Shown here piece after piece: positions 58,097-64,000 of a stretch of DNA of 64,000 bases. Both the position numbers and the translations under genes were made by a program. The stretch's first letter is position 1; each line of letters begins with the position of its first letter. A model generated the notes under the pieces. The model worked only from the letters and a program-made list of their open reading frames with translations, did no database searches and was not told where the DNA came from. The stretch is taken from NCBI RefSeq assembly GCF_026151205.1, contig NC_087076.1, positions 21,632,828 through 21,696,827 on the forward strand, in the 5' to 3' direction. The DNA comes from Bolinopsis microptera (lineage: Eukaryota; Ctenophora; Tentaculata; Lobata; Bolinopsidae).

Positions 58097-61000
58097 AGTA
58101 CCACTCATGGCCCACATGCAGAGAAGAGCGAGTGAAGGGAGAGATGTTGCAGCAGTACCACTCATGGCCCACATGTACAGAAGAGCGAGTGAAGGGAGAG
58201 ATGTTGCAACAGTACCACTCATGGTCCATATGTAGAGAAGAGCGAGTGAAGGGAGAGATGTTGCAGCAGTACCACTCATGGCCCACATGCAGAGAAGAGC
58301 GAGTGAAGGGAGAGATGTTGCAGCAGTACCACTCATGGCCCACATGCAGAGAAGAGCGAGTGAAGGGAGAGATGTTGCAGCAGTACCACTCATGGCCCAC
58401 ATGCAGAGAAGAGCGAGTGAAGGGAGAGATGTTGCAGCAGTACCACTCATGGCCCACATGCAGAGAAGAGCGAGTGAAGGGAGAGATGTTGCAGCAGTAC
58501 CACTCATGGCCCACATGCAGAGAAGAGCGAGTGAAGGGAGCGATGTTGCAGCAGTACCACTCATGGCCCACATGCAGAGAAGAGCGAGTGAAGGGAGAGA
58601 TGTTGCAGCAGTACCACTCATGGTTCACATGCAGAGAAGAGCGAGTGAAGGGAGAGATGTTGCAGCAGTACCACTCATGGTTCACATGCAGAGAAGAGCG
58701 AGTGAAGGGAGAGATGTTGCAGCAGTACCACTCATGGTTCACATGCAGAGAAGAGCGAGTGAAGGGAGAGATGTTGCAGCAGTACCACTCATGGCCCACA
58801 TGCAGAGAAGAGCGAGTGAAGGGAGCGATGTTGCAGCAGTACTACTCATGGCCCCCATGCAGAGAAGAGCGAGTGAAGGGAGAGATGTTGCAGCAGTACC
58901 ACTCATGGCCCCCATGCAGAAAAGAGCGAGTGAAGGGAGAGATGTTGCAGCAGTACCACTCATGGCCCCCATGCAGAGAAGAGCGGGTGAAGGGAGAGAT
59001 GTTGCAGCAGTACCACTCATGGCCCACATGCAGAGAAGAGCGAGTGAAGGGAGAGATGTTGCAGCAGTACCACTCATGGCCCACATGCAGAGAAGAGCGA
59101 GTGAAGGGAGAGATGTTGCAGCAGTACCACTCATGGCCCACATGCAGAGAAGAGCGAGTGAAGGGAGAGATGTTGCAGCAGTACCACTCATGGCTCACAT
59201 GCAGAGAAGAGCGAGTGAAGGGAGAGATGTTGCAGCAGTACCACTCATGGCCCACATGCAGAGAAGAGCGAGTGAAGGGAGAGATGTTGCAGCAGTACCA
59301 CTCATGGCCCACATGCAGAGAAGAGCGAGTGAAGGGAGAGATGTTGCAGCAGTACCACTCATGGCCCACATGCAGAGAAGAGCGAGTGAAGGGAAAGATG
59401 TTGCAGCAGTACCACTCATGGCCCACATGCACAGAAGAGCGAGTGAAGGGAGAGATGTTGCAGCAGTACCACTCATGGCCCACATGAAGAGAAGAGCGAG
59501 TGAAGGGAGAGATGTTGCAGCAGTACCACTCATGGCCCACATGCAGAGAAGAGCGAGTGAAGAGAGAGATGTTACAGCAGTACCACTCATGGCCCACATG
59601 AAGAGAAGAGCGAGTGAAGGGAGAGATGTTGCAGCAGTACCACTCATGGCCCACATGCAGAGAAGAGCGAGTGAAGGGAGAGATGTTGCAGCAGTACCAC
59701 TCATGGCCCACATGCAGAGAAGAGCGAGTGAAAGGAGAGATGTTACAGCAGTACCACTCATGGCCCACATGCAGAGAAGAGCGAGTGAAGGGAGAGATGT
59801 TGCAGCAGTACCACTCATGGCCCACATGCAGAGAAGAGCGAGTGAAGGGAGAGATGTTGCAGCAGTACCACTCATGGCCCACATGTAGAGAAGGGAGAGT
59901 GAAGGGAGAGATATTGCAGCAGCACCACTCATGGCCCACATGCAGAGAAGAGCGAGTGAAGGGAGATATGTTGCAGCAGTACCACTCATGGCCCACATGC
60001 AGAGAAGAGCGAGTGAAGGGAGAGATGTTGCAGCAGTGCCACTCATGGCCCACATGCAGAGAAGAGCGAGTGAAAGGAGAGATGTTGCAGCAGTACCACT
60101 CATGGCCCACAGGCAGAGAAGAGCGAGTGAAGGGAAAGATGTTGCAGCAGTACCACTCATGGCCCACATGCAGAGAAGAGCGAGTGAAGGGAGAGATGTT
60201 GCAGCAGCACCACTCATGGCCCACATGCAGAGAAGAGCGAGTGAAGGGAGAGATGTTGCAGCAGTACCACTCATGGCCCACATGCAGAGAAGAGCGAGTG
60301 AAGGGAGAGATGTTGCAGCAGTACCACTCATGGCCCACATGCAGAGAAGAGCGAGTGAAGGGAGAGATGTTGCAGCAGTACCACTCATGGCCCACATGCA
60401 GAGAAGAGCGAGTGAAGGGAGAGATGTTGCAGCAGTACCACTCATGGCCCACATGCAGAGAAGAGCGAGTGAAGGGAGAGATGTTGCAGCAGTACCACTC
60501 ATGGCCCACATGAAGAGAAGAGCGAGTGAAGGGAGAGATGTTGCAGCAGTACCACTCATGGCCCACGTGCAGAGAATAGCGAGTGAAGGGAGAGATGTTG
60601 CAGCAGTACCACTCATGGCCCACATGCAGAGAAGAGCGAGTGAAGGGAGAGATGTTACAGCAGCACCACTCATGGCCCACATGCAGAGAAGAGCGAGTGA
60701 AGGGAGAGATGTTGCAGCAGTACCACTCATGGCCCACATGCAGAGAAGAGCGAGTGAAGGGAGAGATGTTACAGCAGTACCACTCATGGCCCACATGCAG
60801 AGAAGAGCGAGTGAAGGGAGAGATGTTGCAGCAGTACCACTCATGGCCCACATGCAGAGAAGAGCGAGTGAAGAGAGAGATGTTGCAGCAGTACCACTCA
60901 TGGCCCACATGCAGAGAAGAGCGAGTGAAGAGAGAGATGTTACAGCAGTACCACTCATGGCCCACGTGCAGAGAAGAGCGAGTGAAGGGAGAGATGTTGC

Positions 61001-64000
61001 AGCAGTACCACTCATGGTTCACATGCAGAGAAGAGCGAGTGAAGGGAGAGATGTTGCAGCAGTACCACTCATGGCCCACATGTACAGAAGAGCGAGTGAA
61101 GGGAGAGATGTTGCAGCAGCACCACTCATGGCCCACATGCAGAGAAGAGCGAGTGAAGGGAGGGATGTTGCAGCAGTACCACTCATGGTTCACATGCAGA
61201 GAAGAGCGAGTGAAGGGAGAGATGTTGCAGCAGTACCACTCATGGCCCACATGTACAGAAGAGCGAGTGAAGGGAGAGATGTTGCAGCAGCACCACTCAT
61301 GGCCCACATGCAGAGAAGAGCGAGTGAAGGGAGAGATGTTGCAGCAGTACCACTCATGGTCCACATGCAGAGAAGAGCGAGTGAAGGGAGAGATGTTGCA
61401 GCAGTACCACTCATGGCCCACATGCAGAGAAGAGCGAGTGAAGGGAGAGATGTTGCAGCAGTACCACTCATGGCCCACATGCAGAGAAGAGCGAGTGAAG
61501 GGAGAGATGTTGCAGCAGTACCACTCATGGCCCACATGCAGAGAAGAGCGAGTGAAGGGAGAGATGTTGCAGCAGTACCACTCATGGCCCACATGCAGAG
61601 AAGAGCGAGTGAAGGGAGAGATGTTGCAGCAGTACCACTCATGGCCCACATGCAGAGAAGAGCGAGTGAAGGGAGAGATGTTGCAGCAGTACCACTCATG
61701 GTCCACATGCAGAGAAGAGCGAGTGAAGGGAGAGATGTTGCAGCAGTACCACTCATGGCCCACATGTAGAGAAGAGCGAGTGAAGGGAGAGATGTTGCAA
61801 CAGTACCACTCATGGTACACATGCAGAGAAGAGCGAGTGAAGGGAGAGATGTTGCAGCAGTACCACTCATGGCCCACGTGCAGAGAATAGCGAGTGAAGG
61901 GAGAGATGTTGCAGCAGTACCACTCATGGTTCACATGCAGAGAAGAGCGAGTGAAGGGAGAGATGTTGCAGCAGTACCACTCATGGTCCATATGTAGAGA
62001 AGAGCGAGTGAAGGGAGAGATGTTGCAGCAGTACCACTCATGGTCCATATGTACAGAAGAGCGAGTGAAGGGAGAGATGTTGCCGCAGTACCACTCATGG
62101 CCCACATGCAGAGAAGAGCGAGTGAAGGGAGAGATGTTGCAGCAGTACCACTCATGGTCCATATGTAGAGAAGAGCGAGTGAAGGGAGAGATGTTGCAGC
62201 AGTACCACTCATGGTTCACATGCAGAGAAGAGCGAGTGAAGGGAGAGATGTTGCAGCAGTACCACTCATGGTCCATATGTAGAGAAGAGCGAGTGAAGGG
62301 AGAGATGTTGCAGCAGTACCACTCATGGTCCATATGTAGAGAAGAGCGAGTGAAGGGAGAGATGTTGCAGCAGTACCACTCATGGTCCACATGCACAGAA
62401 GAGCGAGTGAAGGGAGAGATGTTGCAGCAGTACCACTCATGGTCCACATGCACAGAAGAGCGAGTGAAGGGAGAGATGTTGCAGCAGTACCACTCATGGT
62501 CCACATGCACAGAAGAGCGAGTGAAGGGAGAGATGTTGCAGCAGTACCACTCATGGCCCACATGCACAGAAGAGCGAGTGAAGGGAGAGATGTTGCAGCA
62601 GTACCACTCATGGTCCACATGCAGAGAAGAGCGAGTGAAGGGAGAGATGTTGCAGCAGTACCACTCATGACCCACATGCAGAGAAGAGCGAGTGAAGGGA
62701 GAGATGTTGCAGCAGTACCACTCATGGCCCACAGGCAGAGAAGAGCGAGTGAAGGGAGAGATGTTGCAGCAGTACCACTCATGGCCCACATGCAGAGAAG
62801 AGCGAGTGAAGGGAGAGATGTTGCAGCAGTACCACTCATGGCCCACATGCAGAGAAGAGCGAGTGAAGGGAGAGATGTTGCAGCAGTACCACTCATGGTC
62901 CACATGCAGAGAAGAGCGAGTGAAGGGAGAGATGTTGCAGCAGTACCACTCATGGTTCACATGCAGAGAAGAGCGAGTGAAGGGAGAGATGTTGCAGCAG
63001 TACCACTCATGGTTCACATGCAGAGAAGAGCGAGTGAAGGGAGCGATGTTGCAGCAGCACCACTCATGGCCCACATGCAGAGAAGAGCGAGTGAAGGGAG
63101 AGATGTTGCAGCAGTACCACTCATGGCCCACATGCAGAGAAGAGCGAGTGAAGGGAGAGATGTTGCAGCAGTACCACTCATGGCCCACATGAAGAGAAGA
63201 GCGAGTGAAGGGAGAGATGTTGCAGCAGTACCACTCATGGCCCACATGAAGAGAAGAGCGAGTGAAGGGAGAGATGTTGCAGCAGTACCACTCATGGCCC
63301 ACATGAAGAGAAGAGCGAGTGAAGGGAGAGATGTTGCAGCAGTACCACTCATGGCCCACATGAAGAGAAGAGCGAGTGAAGGGAGAGATGTTGCAGCAGT
63401 ACCACTCATGGCCCACATGAAGAGAAGAGCGAGTGAAGGGAGAGATGTTGCAGCAGTACCACTCATGGCCCACATGAAGAGAAGAGCGAGTGAAGGGAGA
63501 GATGTTGCAGCAGTACCACTCATGGCCCACATGCACAGAAGAGCGAGTGAAGGGAGAGATGTTGCAGCAGTACCACTCATGGCCCACATGCAGAGAAGAG
63601 CGAGTGAAGGGAGAGATGTTGCAGCAGCACCACTCATGGTCCACATGCAGAGAAGAGCGAGTGAAGGGAGAGATGTTGCAGCAGTACCACTCATGGCCCA
63701 TATGTAGAGAAGAGCGAGTGAAGGGAGATATGTTACAGCAGTACCACTCATGGCCCACATGCAGAGAAGAGCGAGTGAAGGGAGAGATGTTGCAGCAGTA
63801 CCACTCATGGCCCACATGTACAGAAGAGCGAGTGAAGGGAGATATGTTGCAGCAGTACCACTCATGGTCCACATGCAGAGAAGAGCGATTGAAGGGAGAG
63901 ATGTTGCAGCAGTACTACTCATGGCCCACATGCAGAGAAGAGCGAGTGAAGGGAGAGATGTTGCAGCAGTACCACTCATGGCCCACATGCAGAGAAGAGC
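58097..64000. repeat. 57-bp minisatellite, ~103 copies, running off the window
   Basis: Head-to-tail units containing GAGATGTTGCAGCAGTACCA, CTCATGGCCCACATGCAGAG and AAGAGCGAGTGAAGGGA, mostly differing by one or two bases. All or nearly all units are exactly 57 bp (19 codons), so long frames stay open in several registers. The longest is 1676 codons on the minus strand (63872-58842), repeating GHEWYCCNISPFTRSSLHV. Plus-strand frames repeat ASEGRDVAAVPLMAHMQRR. Higher-order structure exists: a 171-bp three-unit block repeats at about 61010-61350, and six adjacent units at 63189-63531 share an ATGAAG variant. I call this non-coding satellite DNA in the POLR2D intron or 3' flank. Confidence 0.95.

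Noticed and set aside
58097-64000. CRISPR-like array
   Set aside because: Units are contiguous with no unique spacers and the genome is eukaryotic; it is a minisatellite.

Overview
This is a eukaryotic nuclear window from an AT-rich animal genome. Protein-coding genes are split by GT-AG introns. Presenilin, a CREB3-like membrane-tethered bZIP factor, an EMAP-like (EML) WD40 protein, a mitochondrial-type methionine aminopeptidase and RNA polymerase II subunit RPB4 together point to a metazoan. The CR1/L2-type LINEs and intron-borne minisatellites would fit a marine invertebrate, possibly non-bilaterian, but I cannot name the species. All exon boundaries were read by eye from splice sites, reading phase and family similarity.

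Layout. 1-17699 (+): the 3' part of an EML gene, 12 exons in view, whose introns hold minisatellites, a dead LINE tail and a 2.95 kb inverted-repeat element. 18722-33368 (-): a complete 10-exon CREB3-like gene, convergent with EML, carrying a 76-bp satellite array, a TTAA-flanked non-autonomous element and several microsatellites in its introns. 34328-35020 (-): an intronless uracil phosphoribosyltransferase. About 35.6-43.1 kb (-): an apparently intact CR1/L2-like LINE with a PHD-EN-RT ORF and, upstream of it, a second ORF that fuses an AlkB-type 2OG-Fe(II) dioxygenase to an SGNH esterase. 43.1-47.2 kb: a gene-free repeat thicket. 47.6-50.8 kb (-): a second, 5'-truncated LINE with a long open RT frame, and shorter copies of its 3' end nearby. 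50992-53111 (+): complete presenilin. 54269-56268 (+): complete METAP1D-like gene. 57004-57802 (+): first three exons of POLR2D (RPB4), whose last exon is not seen. 58097-64000: an uninterrupted 57-bp minisatellite of about 103 copies running off the window.

The host genes serve unrelated housekeeping and signalling roles: microtubule binding, ER/Golgi stress transcription, pyrimidine salvage, intramembrane proteolysis, N-terminal Met removal and transcription. I see no operon-like logic. The most unusual content is the AlkB-SGNH fusion ORF next to the LINE, since a predicted nucleic-acid demethylase inside a retrotransposon would be a notable biochemical acquisition.
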